Notes: generated by a model from the sequence alone, not told the origin. Counted from the first letter of the stretch, positions 14,356 to 21,414 are shown. The stretch is 22,129 nucleotides of DNA from a virus (IMGVR_UViG_3300045993_000158:1-22129); one strand, 5' to 3'. A program made the numbers and translations.

Positions 14356-15580
14356 ATTTGAAATCCTTTTTGAAGTACGATAAAGTGTAATCCTTTTTAT
14401 TTGATACTGCCTGATAGATGCGATGCTCGATGCCACCTTCAGAGAACAGCCAATGGATGATAGCAGGCTTCGTTCTTTCTTTACTCTGCATCCTTGCGCG
14501 AGCTTGCCAATAACTCACTGCTGAGTGATCAATATTGAACATGATGATGTAGTCTGCAGTGGAGAGGTTGATACCTTCACGACCAGATTGGATCTGAGAA
14601 ACGAAAATCTTATCATGTGAGTCACGGAACTCTTCAGGATCAGTTGTCAATTGACCTGCGAAGACAAAAAGCAGCATCGCATATTCTGCTTGGAATTTGT
14701 AGAAGATGGCAATCTTTTTACCCTCGTAATGATCACGGATATAATTTGCTTTTGAATCATCGAAGACACAAGCGGTTTTATCTTCTGCGATCACGGAGCC
14801 AGAGAAAATCTGATGGAGTTTATTCATCAACTTCACCTCAGTATCTGCGAGGATCTCTTCCCCTTTTTTGCCGATGTGCACACGGTCCTTCTTCATCTTC
14901 TCAGCAAGCCAGTAAGTACCAGACTTCATCTTGATGGTGATGAACTTCTCATCTACCATTTGCTCAAAGCCTGCATCTTCCTGAGAGTAACTGATGAACA
15001 GATGTTTGGTTTGGTCATCGATCTTTTGCTTGAGTGCATTGGAGTAGTCATTGATCTCACGGTTATACAAGTATTTCTTTTTGAGAATCACAAACTCGCG
15101 GGCCCAAGCATAGAATGTTTTGTATTCTTTAAACGGCGAGAACGATGAGATAAAGAACTGATGAAACAACTGAGAATATGATTCTGGTGTTGGGGTTCCC
15201 GATAAGAATATAATCGGTAGCCCCTCACAGATCCGCTTCAAATCCTTCACCCTTTCAGAAGGGATAGGATATTGTCCGAGTGAGTGCGCCTCATCCACGA
15301 TCACTAAGTCTGGCTTAAAAGTTACGTTATGCAACTGCTCAAAATTGGTGATGTGGATATCGAAAGAAGGTTGGAACAACTGATAGTCAGCTTCGATGCT
15401 GCCAATGGCTTTCTTCTTAGTCACGAAGAGTACGGCTTTGGCTCCATGCTTCTGAGCTATTGCTAGAGAAGTTAATGTCTTGCCGGTTCGAACCTGCATG
15501 GATAAGTAAGTAATATTTAACCACTGGAGCATCTTAGCTGCATCAGTTGAGATATCTTCTTGATATTGGCGTAACTGCAT
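14267..15580 (-). CDS. SF2 helicase/ATPase, SNF2/DEAD-like
   Basis: 437 residues. Motif I QVRTGKT (29-35), motif II DEAH (96-99), motif III IFLSGTPTPES (125-135), and in the second RecA-like domain VSQIQSGREGINLSTADY with MFNIDHSAVSYWQARARMQSKER (motifs V and VI, with Q..AR..R). It is a phage-type SNF2-like helicase, found beside VRR-NUC genes in many phages. The pair likely remodels or unwinds branched DNA during replication. The C-terminal 36 residues, which follow the last helicase motif, overlap the VRR-NUC gene and may not be conserved. Start at 15580 follows an upstream stop by only 4 nt. Confidence 0.85.
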   Translation of the reverse strand: MQLRQYQEDISTDAAKMLQWLNITYLSMQVRTGKTLTSLAIAQKHGAKAVLFVTKKKAIGSIEADYQLFQPSFDIHITNFEQLHNVTFKPDLVIVDEAHSLGQYPIPSERVKDLKRICEGLPIIFLSGTPTPESYSQLFHQFFISSFSPFKEYKTFYAWAREFVILKKKYLYNREINDYSNALKQKIDDQTKHLFISYSQEDAGFEQMVDEKFITIKMKSGTYWLAEKMKKDRVHIGKKGEEILADTEVKLMNKLHQIFSGSVIAEDKTACVFDDSKANYIRDHYEGKKIAIFYKFQAEYAMLLFVFAGQLTTDPEEFRDSHDKIFVSQIQSGREGINLSTADYIIMFNIDHSAVSYWQARARMQSKERTKPAIIHWLFSEGGIEHRIYQAVSNKKDYTLSYFKKDFKYERGRLTGQDKKEAGSSRLVGSEIDTDIG

Positions 15581-15584
15581 TGGA

Positions 15585-15986
15585 TTAGTTATTGGATGTT
15601 ACTAGGATTCCCCAGCATTTATGTTTCTCGATGATAGTAGGTTGGCCACTGATCAGGAAAGTGTAAGAAGCATTCTGATCAAATTCAAATGAATCAACAA
15701 ACGATATAAAAAGCGTTTTGTGATTGAAGGTTAAAGAGCCAATTTTATCGAAGTCTTTACCTCTTAATTCATATCCGTCTGGATGTTTGAAGATGTACCA
15801 ATTAGCAAGATCATCTTCATCCTGCGCCAAAGCGATTTTATCTCCAGGGTTTAATTCAAGAATCTGGCAGGCTGCTTTGTTAAAAGAGATAATTCCTGCT
15901 TTTCCAAAAGATATTTTTGGAAGTTTTACTGTTGCGCCGCCCCATTGTTTAGGGAGTGTTTGCGCATTGAACATGTTTAGTTTCAT
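15585..15986 (-). CDS. Unknown protein in replication operon; AbrB-like segment
   Basis: 133 residues. The segment ISFNKAACQILELNPGDKIA followed by AQDEDDLANWYIFK resembles a swapped-hairpin AbrB-type DNA-binding fold ('I..K....L.L.PGDKI...'). The C-terminal half is beta-rich (TLFISFVDSFEFDQNASYTF) without known motifs. It sits between the ParB-like and helicase genes, with 4 nt before the helicase and 19 nt after ParB. A regulatory or DNA-binding role is a guess. Not recognised as any enzyme. Confidence 0.5.
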   Translation of the reverse strand: MKLNMFNAQTLPKQWGGATVKLPKISFGKAGIISFNKAACQILELNPGDKIALAQDEDDLANWYIFKHPDGYELRGKDFDKIGSLTFNHKTLFISFVDSFEFDQNASYTFLISGQPTIIEKHKCWGILVTSNN

Positions 15987-16005
15987 GGTTGTTTTGATTT
16001 ATTGA

Positions 16006-17568
16006 TTAGGATTGGGTTTCTTCTAATGGGAGGGTAAGAACTTCTTCGCCAACTGATTTATTTACTTGGCTGATGATTGCTTCAAAATCAATTCCAGGTA
16101 CTTTATCTTGAAAGTCTTTGATGAATTCATAATCATCCATGCTGATATAACCATCAACATAATCATCAACTAGATCAGCCAAGTAAAGAAGCTTTGCAAC
16201 TTTGCTTAAATCAATTGCAGTGAATTTTTCTTCCATGATATTTAGGAAGTATTCTTCATGATCATTTACATCTACAGGAATTAGATCCCAATCGATCAGC
16301 TTTAAGAACCACTCCAAATGATCTTCATCAAATCGAGTAATAACATTGACAAATAATTTGCAGATGAATTTAAAAATGGACTGAGCATAAACACCTTTTG
16401 TAAACGTCTGTTCAATTACAAGCTTTGAGAAAGTTATTGCATGGTTTACTCTAGGAACATATTGAGTATTAGTCATACGTTGAGGAGAGTTTGAGTTTGG
16501 AGTTTTATCTTGTACTTCCTCTTCACGATCATCATTCAAATGAATAACCTGGCCTAATTGATAACCTGTAGTATATTTTCCAAGTTCAACAATGACTCCA
16601 TACAAATTGCTAAGCTCAACTTCACCTTCTTCTTGATCAGCATATGACTCATCCCAATCACTCATTGCTAGTACATCAGGAAATTTAGTTTGATATTCAG
16701 TGCTAATTTTTACAACTTCCTTCCCCTCACCTTTCAATTTCTCAATAATGAACTCAATATTCGCCTCTGCTTTATTATTCCAGCATTCAGCATCAAAGCA
16801 GATATCATCATCTTTTATATCTTCAAATAGGACCAGATTGCATCCACTTCTTTTAGAACATGATGTACATGCACCGGCTTTCTTAACTAATGATTTAGAA
16901 GTGATATCAAAGACAGCCTTATCAAGTTTTAAGTTGAAAGTGCGAGAAATCGCATAGCGTAGATCAGCGACAGTTCCTTCCTCTATATCAAAATGTTCAA
17001 TGATTTTTGCCTGCTCAAAAAATGGGAGCCTAGCGAATTGCTTTCCATGAGTGATGGTGAGTTTCCCTTCACGAATTGCATCCTGTACTTCTGGAACAAC
17101 CTTTTGAAGAATGATCCGATCGTAAACATACTTTGTACTCTTTCCTAATTTATCTGCAATCACTTCAGCAGTGGCCATGCCCATTGTGATCAGCTGCTGA
17201 AATGCATCGCTCTCTTCCATTGGATTAATATCCTGGCGTTGAAGATTCTCAGTGATCTGCATTTCGAGAACAATCTCATCAGAGAGTTTATCATAGCACA
17301 TACATGGAATAGAAGTTAATCCTGCAATCTTTGCAGCTCTGAATCTTCTTTCGCCAGAGATTAATCCATACTTGTATTCTTCTGCAGCTTTATGAAGGAC
17401 CAGTGGTTGCATTAAACCAACTGATTTGATGCTTGCTGCTAAATCATTTAAAGCATCTTCTTTGAATTCTTTGCGTGGATTTGTCTTCGATGGAACAATG
17501 ATATTCAAATCAATATCCATGAGTAACCACTTTGGAAGCTCTTGCTTCGTTAGTTTAGTTTTTGCCAT
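16006..17568 (-). CDS. ParB/Spo0J-like protein with a cysteine cluster
   Basis: 520 residues. The N-terminal ParB/Srx domain has NPRKEF, LVLHKAAEEYKYGLISGERRFRAA (GERRFRAA at 72-79) and EMQITENLQRQDINPME. The KorB/ParB HTH follows (MATAEVIADKLGKSTKYVYDRI). A Cys cluster then appears: C234, C237, C243, C257 and C262, like a zinc-binding site, as found in some phage ParB-like proteins. The C-terminal 240 residues are acidic and unrecognised. No ParA-like gene is seen, so partition is unproven; regulation, or the CTPase sliding clamp activity of ParB, are alternatives. The start overlaps the RT gene by 19 nt. Confidence 0.8.
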   Translation of the reverse strand: MAKTKLTKQELPKWLLMDIDLNIIVPSKTNPRKEFKEDALNDLAASIKSVGLMQPLVLHKAAEEYKYGLISGERRFRAAKIAGLTSIPCMCYDKLSDEIVLEMQITENLQRQDINPMEESDAFQQLITMGMATAEVIADKLGKSTKYVYDRIILQKVVPEVQDAIREGKLTITHGKQFARLPFFEQAKIIEHFDIEEGTVADLRYAISRTFNLKLDKAVFDITSKSLVKKAGACTSCSKRSGCNLVLFEDIKDDDICFDAECWNNKAEANIEFIIEKLKGEGKEVVKISTEYQTKFPDVLAMSDWDESYADQEEGEVELSNLYGVIVELGKYTTGYQLGQVIHLNDDREEEVQDKTPNSNSPQRMTNTQYVPRVNHAITFSKLVIEQTFTKGVYAQSIFKFICKLFVNVITRFDEDHLEWFLKLIDWDLIPVDVNDHEEYFLNIMEEKFTAIDLSKVAKLLYLADLVDDYVDGYISMDDYEFIKDFQDKVPGIDFEAIISQVNKSVGEEVLTLPLEETQS

Positions 17569-18512
17569 AATAATTTTTTAAGTAAGTGTGATGAATTGCA
17601 ATGCTTCGCCCATCCGTAATAAGAGACTATAGACTCCATGCGTGGTTCTTTAGCCATCTTACGGGCGAATGATTGCTTGATACTTTTGCGTAGTCTTGTA
17701 TGGGTATGGAATGAAACGTAACCGATAAAATCTATTCCTCTGGCCGCAACTGGGAATACCTGATAATTGCCTTTTACTTCTAAGTTCAATTGTGATGATA
17801 AATAGGTGGTAATCTCAGAAAGTAATTGATGAAGTTGTTCTTTATTGTCAGATAGAATTACGATGTCATCAGCATATCTGAAATAATGCTTTACTGCTTT
17901 TTCTTCCTTGATCCAGTGATCAAAATAAGTCAGGTAGAAATTAGCAAAGTATTGACTGAGGTAGTTACCAATCGGAACACCAGGAGCGCTATCAATAATC
18001 TCATAAAGCAGCCTAAGAAGATCCTGATCCTTTATTTTCCTGCGCAATAATTCTTTGAGTACTGCATGATCAACTGATGGATAGAACTTCTTAATGTCAA
18101 GCTTCAAGCAATATTTAGTACCAGCTTCATCACGAAGAGAAGTACGAAGATCTCTCAGCGCTGCATGAATGCCTTTCCCTTTGATGCAACTGTAAGTATT
18201 ACAAGTGAACATCGATAAGAAAATAGGCTCCAAAATATTCATGATAGCATGATGTGCAATGCGATCAGGGAAGTAAGGAAGTCGATAAACTTCACGCTCT
18301 TTAGGTTCATATATTTTGAACATCGTGTAGGCGGAAGTATGGTATGTTTTATTGATGAGGATCTGTTGCAACTGGAGAAGATTATCTTCTGGAGCTTTGT
18401 CGAAGTCTCTCACGCCTGCTTGTGATTTTTTACCCTTGCGAGCTTTGTGATCAGCGAGGCGAAGATTCTCCATGCAATAGATTTGTGAGTATAGGTTGTT
18501 AATTCGTTTCAT
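17550..18512 (-). CDS. DGR reverse transcriptase
   Basis: 320 residues. It begins with the DGR-type N-terminus (ENLRLADHKARKGKKSQAGV). RT motifs: RLPYFPDRIAHHAI (motif 2 region), YCLKLDIKKFYPSVDH (Asp139), GVPIGNYLSQYFANFYL (residues 178-194, the DGR-type SQ motif 4), YFRYADDIVIL (YADD, catalytic Asp215/216) and GIDFIGY (motif 7). The size fits DGR RTs, with no maturase or nuclease domain. The template repeat lies 106-178 bp upstream. It copies TR RNA and makes errors at template adenines. Its last 19 nt overlap the ParB-like gene. Confidence 0.95.
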   Translation of the reverse strand: MKRINNLYSQIYCMENLRLADHKARKGKKSQAGVRDFDKAPEDNLLQLQQILINKTYHTSAYTMFKIYEPKEREVYRLPYFPDRIAHHAIMNILEPIFLSMFTCNTYSCIKGKGIHAALRDLRTSLRDEAGTKYCLKLDIKKFYPSVDHAVLKELLRRKIKDQDLLRLLYEIIDSAPGVPIGNYLSQYFANFYLTYFDHWIKEEKAVKHYFRYADDIVILSDNKEQLHQLLSEITTYLSSQLNLEVKGNYQVFPVAARGIDFIGYVSFHTHTRLRKSIKQSFARKMAKEPRMESIVSYYGWAKHCNSSHLLKKLLWQKLN

Positions 18513-18617
18513 AGCCTTTGCACCCTAGTCGTGTTCACCTTTCGGTTACCAACGCCTATTTTTTTAGAGGTAATTTTTTGCAACTGATGGCAAGGTTTGC
18601 AGTAGTAAACTGATAAA

Positions 18618-18690
18618 CAAAAGTGGGAACCGACGTTCGTGTTAGTATTCGAGTTATTGTAATTCGAGTTCGAAAACCCAGAGCCGGAAC
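18618..18690 (-). ncRNA. DGR template repeat (TR)
   Basis: The 65-nt core is 18625-18689. It matches VR1 and VR2 closely, with 19 identical bases at the coding-strand 5' end (TTCCGGCTCTGGGTTTTCG). The mutable core between TTTTCG and GTCGG contains 17 adenines, most in AAY codons. All 20 core differences in the two VRs except one (a G-to-T change in VR1) are at these adenines. The 3' edge reads CACTTTTGT where both VRs have CGCCTTTGC, the expected IMH* versus IMH difference. It lies 26 nt past the stop of target 1. The 105-nt spacer to the RT start has a GAAA tetraloop-like hairpin. Confidence 0.93.
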
Positions 18691-18716
18691 TGATGCTACA
18701 TGCACAACCTAAATTT

Positions 18717-19100
18717 TTATAACAGCAGATAGTCTTTATACAGATCTGCGAACTGTTCGCCTAAGTAAATCGCTTTCACTGAAGAGTCAACGCAAAGGCG
18801 GGAACAGACGTACGTGCGAGTATTCGAGAGATTGTAACACGAGCGCGAAAACCCAGAGCCGGAAGGGTTCTTTTTACTTGCTTTCACACCGAACCAAGCA
18901 TAATACTTCCACTGATTACTATCACTCCAATCAGGTTGCCATCCATTATTGATGGCTTCGATGATGGTAACTAACTTATAAAAAGCCGTGATTGACTTTT
19001 GATGCTTCTCTGGTAGCATGGATACTTCTGGAATATTCTCTTCTGAGATTCCTAGTGTTTTGCAAGCATCGGAGAATGACTTAATATCTTTGTAATTCAT
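18717..19100 (-). CDS. DGR target protein 1 (127 aa)
   Basis: Paralogue of the next gene upstream. Residues 48-82 (IEAINNGWQPDWSDSNQWKY and YYAWFGV...) align with target 2, then comes the variable stretch, residues about 80-102 (GSGFSRSCYNLSNTRTYVCS), then a conserved C-terminal helix ending EQFADLYKDYLLL. Changed codons give R86, C88, L91, R95 and Y97. The VR is thus internal, with 25 further residues after it. Aromatic, Ser/Gly-rich layout is common in Bacteroidota DGR targets; a C-type lectin-like fold is possible but unproven. No signal peptide or membrane segment. It follows target 2 by 9 nt. Biological partner unknown. Confidence 0.85.
   Translation of the reverse strand: MNYKDIKSFSDACKTLGISEENIPEVSMLPEKHQKSITAFYKLVTIIEAINNGWQPDWSDSNQWKYYAWFGVKASKKNPSGSGFSRSCYNLSNTRTYVCSRLCVDSSVKAIYLGEQFADLYKDYLLL
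18800..18864 (-). repeat. DGR variable repeat 1 (VR1)
   Basis: 65 nt, same length as the TR core. Nine of the 17 core template adenines are changed, three of them to G and the rest to C or T. One non-adenine core change is seen (coding G to T, plus-strand base 18806). The last part (CGCCTTTGC) matches VR2, not TR. Lies inside target 1. Confidence 0.93.
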
Positions 19101-19109
19101 TGTAAAAAA

Positions 19110-19589
19110 TTAAAGGGTGAATAATTGTTTGTACACTTCTTCGAACTGCTTTGCAGCATATTCACATAACTCTCTTGACTTGAAGCAAAGGCGGGAACCG
19201 ACGCCCGTGTTAGAATGCGAGCCATGGTAAGCCGAGCCCGAAAACCCAGAGCCGGAACCGTCTCTCATGTCGAACCAGGGATAGTATTTGTACTCGTTGG
19301 AGTCATCCCAATTAGGCCACCATCCTTCATTCAATGCTTTTGCAATGAGTGATACTTTTACGAAAGCATTGGTTGCAATTTTATCTGCAGATAAGCTATA
19401 CAAATCACCTTCTTTTGGTTCTTTGTAAGGAAGTGCTCCATCTGTATCGATGCCCAATTCTTCGCATACATCTTCAAATGTTTTTACTCTCTCGATAACC
19501 GTTCCTGTTTTACCAAGAAGGATTTTACGAAGCACAGCAGCTTCTGATTCCAGAGTATCGAGTCTCTGTGTTAATTCTTTTTTGTTCAT
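19110..19589 (-). CDS. DGR target protein 2 (159 aa)
   Basis: Starts with a coiled-coil-like helix (KELTQRLDTLESEAAVLRKI), then a helical region and the shared domain IAKALNEGWWPNWDDSNEYK, YYPWFDMRDGSG. The variable stretch is about residues 112-135 (SGFSGSAYHGSHSNTGVGSR), with G118, A120, H122, G123, H125, S126 and G129 changed from the template. A conserved end follows (LCFKSRELCEYAAKQFEEVYKQ). No signal peptide. It is the first gene of the DGR cassette and follows two hairpins after the SSB gene. The coiled coil is absent from target 1 and may allow assembly. Confidence 0.85.
   Translation of the reverse strand: MNKKELTQRLDTLESEAAVLRKILLGKTGTVIERVKTFEDVCEELGIDTDGALPYKEPKEGDLYSLSADKIATNAFVKVSLIAKALNEGWWPNWDDSNEYKYYPWFDMRDGSGSGFSGSAYHGSHSNTGVGSRLCFKSRELCEYAAKQFEEVYKQLFTL
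19193..19257 (-). repeat. DGR variable repeat 2 (VR2)
   Basis: 65 nt, same length as TR core and VR1. Eleven of 17 core template adenines are changed, and no non-adenine core base is changed. 3' edge reads CGCCTTTGC as in VR1. Fewer background changes than VR1 suggest more recent retrohoming or less drift. Confidence 0.93.
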
Positions 19590-19606
19590 CGTATAAGGTT
19601 TTGATT

Positions 19607-19661
19607 AAAAAGCCGTAACGGCTCTTGCCCAAAATGCCCCGCACCATTTACGATGCGAGGC
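19607..19661 (-). terminator. Tandem hairpins between the SSB gene and the DGR cassette
   Basis: First hairpin on the minus strand: GCCTCGCA (19661-19654) with TGCGGGGC (19643-19636), 8 bp with one G-T wobble. Second: AGCCG-TTA-CGGCT (19623-19611) followed by TTTTT, a rho-independent pattern with a weak stem. Together they separate SSB from the DGR genes; the T run ends 18 bases before the target 2 ATG. It may terminate or attenuate early transcription. Confidence 0.6.
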
Positions 19662-19688
19662 TTTGGTTTTTCGGGGGAGAAAATGATT

Positions 19689-20291
19689 TTAGAACGGAGG
19701 CTCTTCATCCAATCCATCTGCGTTCACTGGAGCTGCAACTGATTGCTTAGTTAACTTTGGAAGGATGGTATTCTTCACCATATCTTCTAAGAACTCCATC
19801 ACATCTGAATCATCCCAAGTAAGCTTTCCTTTCACTTTCACTTGCTTCAACTCAGGTAATCCATTTGGATTATCTTTTGTGAAGTACCATTTGCAAGCCT
19901 GACCACCTTGATTGATGAATACAGTTGTTTTCTTCTTGTCTCCTTCGATGGTAAGCTTTGGAGTGATCTTCACTTTCTTACTCAAATCAACATTTGGAAG
20001 TGCTTTCAAAAATGCTGCTGCATAACCTGATGAGTAATTGAATTGAAGCGATTGAGTTTGCCCTGTCTCCTGGTCAAGTAGACTCACTACCCACTGCTTA
20101 CCAAACTCATTCTCACGAGTCTCAATGCCAGTGATCAGCCCATCGATGAAGTCGTAGAACTTCTCAAATACGATCTTCCCAGTTTGTGTTGTGCGTTCTG
20201 TCGCACCTTCAACCATTGCTTTGAATGATTGGCAAATCTTACCGTTACTGATATTGTAGTAAGCGGCGTTTGTAGAATTACCCGTTGCCAT
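19689..20291 (-). CDS. SSB-like single-stranded DNA-binding protein
   Basis: 200 residues. An alpha/beta core (GKICQSFKAMVEGATERT, KQWVVSLLDQETGQTQSL, KVKITPKLTIEGDKKKTTVF) resembles an OB-fold, with a Trp and several aromatics. A disordered linker (VAAPVNADG) leads to the acidic tip LDEEPPF, like the partner-binding tails of SSBs (DDxPF type). Placement next to a RecB-like nuclease and before replication genes fits a phage SSB. It starts 2 nt after the nuclease gene stop. Sequence similarity to bacterial SSB is not visible, so the call is by architecture. Confidence 0.6.
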   Translation of the reverse strand: MATGNSTNAAYYNISNGKICQSFKAMVEGATERTTQTGKIVFEKFYDFIDGLITGIETRENEFGKQWVVSLLDQETGQTQSLQFNYSSGYAAAFLKALPNVDLSKKVKITPKLTIEGDKKKTTVFINQGGQACKWYFTKDNPNGLPELKQVKVKGKLTWDDSDVMEFLEDMVKNTILPKLTKQSVAAPVNADGLDEEPPF

Positions 20292-20292
20292 G

Positions 20293-21069
20293 TTATTGTG
20301 GTTTAAATTGGTGACTTAATTGGTAGCTATTCATTCTTGGAGCTAGTGTACCATATTCCGCTTTCCATAACTCATGCACATTTTTGAAGATGTTCAAAGA
20401 ATAATCAGCAGGATTAGGATCAAAAAGCAATTGCCATCCGATACCTTGAATCGCATCTCCTTTACCATCAGTTTTTGTTTTAGCATTCAACCAAAGGATA
20501 GCGCGTTGATCAATTAGATTTTGTCCTTGTGCTTCTGCAAGCAATTGCTCGTAAGCTGCAAGCTGTAACCAGTAGTGAGGATAAACTGCGCCTGATGTTT
20601 TAATATCAAACAAGATGGTTTTGCCGTTGAGTTCAATGATCCGGTCCAGTGTGCCGGCATAACCTAATTTTGAAGAGACCATGATCAGCTCGATACTGCT
20701 GATGTTAGGTTGAAAGCGATCTCTGAAAGAAACATACTTCTCGAACATGTTCCACTCATTCAGATTCATGGAGATATCTCCATTCTCTGTAAGCAGTGAT
20801 ACTTCTTCACCAAGATCATATCGCTCAGTCATATCGTGAACGCGTGATCCTTTGCGGCCAGCTTCGTCTCTGATCTCATCAGAGTCCTGGCCATTCTTTT
20901 TCAACCACTCGAAGAATGCTGCTCCTTTCGGATAGCAGTCGAGAATTGTTGTAACTGATGGAACTGGAGTTCCTGTCTCATCGAAATAAAAACGGGAGTC
21001 TAGGAAAGTGATACGCTTACCCGTAAGGTCGAGGGCGTAATTCCTATTGTTATGTGTGATGATGTTCAT
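20293..21069 (-). CDS. PD-(D/E)XK nuclease (RecB/Cas4-like exonuclease family)
   Basis: 258 residues. Motifs in order: GSRVH (74-78, the leading His motif), GYAGTLDRI (Asp142), TILFDIKTSG (Asp155, Lys157: D-x-K), and WLQLAAYEQLL (Gln169 and Tyr173, the QxxxY motif). This is the RecB-like nuclease pattern. It likely resects phage DNA for recombination or degrades host DNA; SSB follows directly. No Cys cluster for a Cas4-type iron-sulphur centre is visible. Start overlaps the stop of a 26-residue gene (ATGA). Confidence 0.87.
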   Translation of the reverse strand: MNIITHNNRNYALDLTGKRITFLDSRFYFDETGTPVPSVTTILDCYPKGAAFFEWLKKNGQDSDEIRDEAGRKGSRVHDMTERYDLGEEVSLLTENGDISMNLNEWNMFEKYVSFRDRFQPNISSIELIMVSSKLGYAGTLDRIIELNGKTILFDIKTSGAVYPHYWLQLAAYEQLLAEAQGQNLIDQRAILWLNAKTKTDGKGDAIQGIGWQLLFDPNPADYSLNIFKNVHELWKAEYGTLAPRMNSYQLSHQFKPQ

Positions 21070-21146
21070 CTTAAAAGTCTTTTGATTTGATTGATGGAGT
21101 AACCTTTTGCAGCGAGTTCAATCGCCAGGAGAAGTTTATTAGACAT
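21066..21146 (-). CDS. Tiny protein upstream of the nuclease gene, unknown
   Basis: 26 residues (MSNKLLLAIELAAKGYSINQ and on) forming a short helix pair like half an HTH (AAKGYSINQIKRLL). The ATG lies within the end of the preceding gene (8-nt overlap), and the TGA overlaps the nuclease ATG (ATGA), suggesting coupled translation. It could also be only a leader peptide that passes ribosomes to the nuclease gene. Confidence 0.4.
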   Translation of the reverse strand: MSNKLLLAIELAAKGYSINQIKRLLR

Positions 21147-21414
21147 TTTCACCGGTTATATGGAAGGCAAAAAATCCGCTCATGGTATTGTCGTAATACT
21201 GTTCCAGTCGTTGAGCGACATTCATCCAATGGATTCTATTTTCAGACAGCTCCTCGCGAGTATTCCAAAGACGGATTGGAGCTAGATAATCTTTCGTATT
21301 ATCAAAAGTGTGAAGTTTGATTCGTGCTTCTTCAGCGTTGATGTAAGCACGTTGTAAGAGTTCAACAATTTTAGTTGCTTTCTCTAGTTTTTTAAGTCTT
21401 GAAATGGTTCGCAT
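21139..21414 (-). CDS. Small helical early protein, unknown
   Basis: 91 residues from the ATG at 21414 (MRTISRLKKLEKATKIVELL and on). It is mostly helical, with LWNTREELSENRIHWMNVAQ and a C-terminal tail TMSGFFAFHITG. A longer reading from 21495 would start in a TAATG junction but would run through a terminator-like hairpin, so the inner ATG is preferred. I recognise no family. Confidence 0.5.
   Translation of the reverse strand: MRTISRLKKLEKATKIVELLQRAYINAEEARIKLHTFDNTKDYLAPIRLWNTREELSENRIHWMNVAQRLEQYYDNTMSGFFAFHITGENV

Noticed and set aside
14356-14436. 27-residue N-terminal extension of the VRR-NUC protein
   Set aside because: It reads as antisense-like translation of helicase codons; the VRR-NUC domain begins exactly at the inner ATG (14355).
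17550-18512. Group II intron or retron reverse transcriptase
   Set aside because: No maturase domain or intron ends, and no msr/msd repeat pair. The RT has the DGR SQ motif, and a TR/VR pair with adenine-only differences is present.
18625-19257. CRISPR or simple direct repeats
   Set aside because: Three copies of a 65-nt repeat with unequal spacing, two inside reading frames; differences are confined to template adenines, so it is a TR with two VRs.
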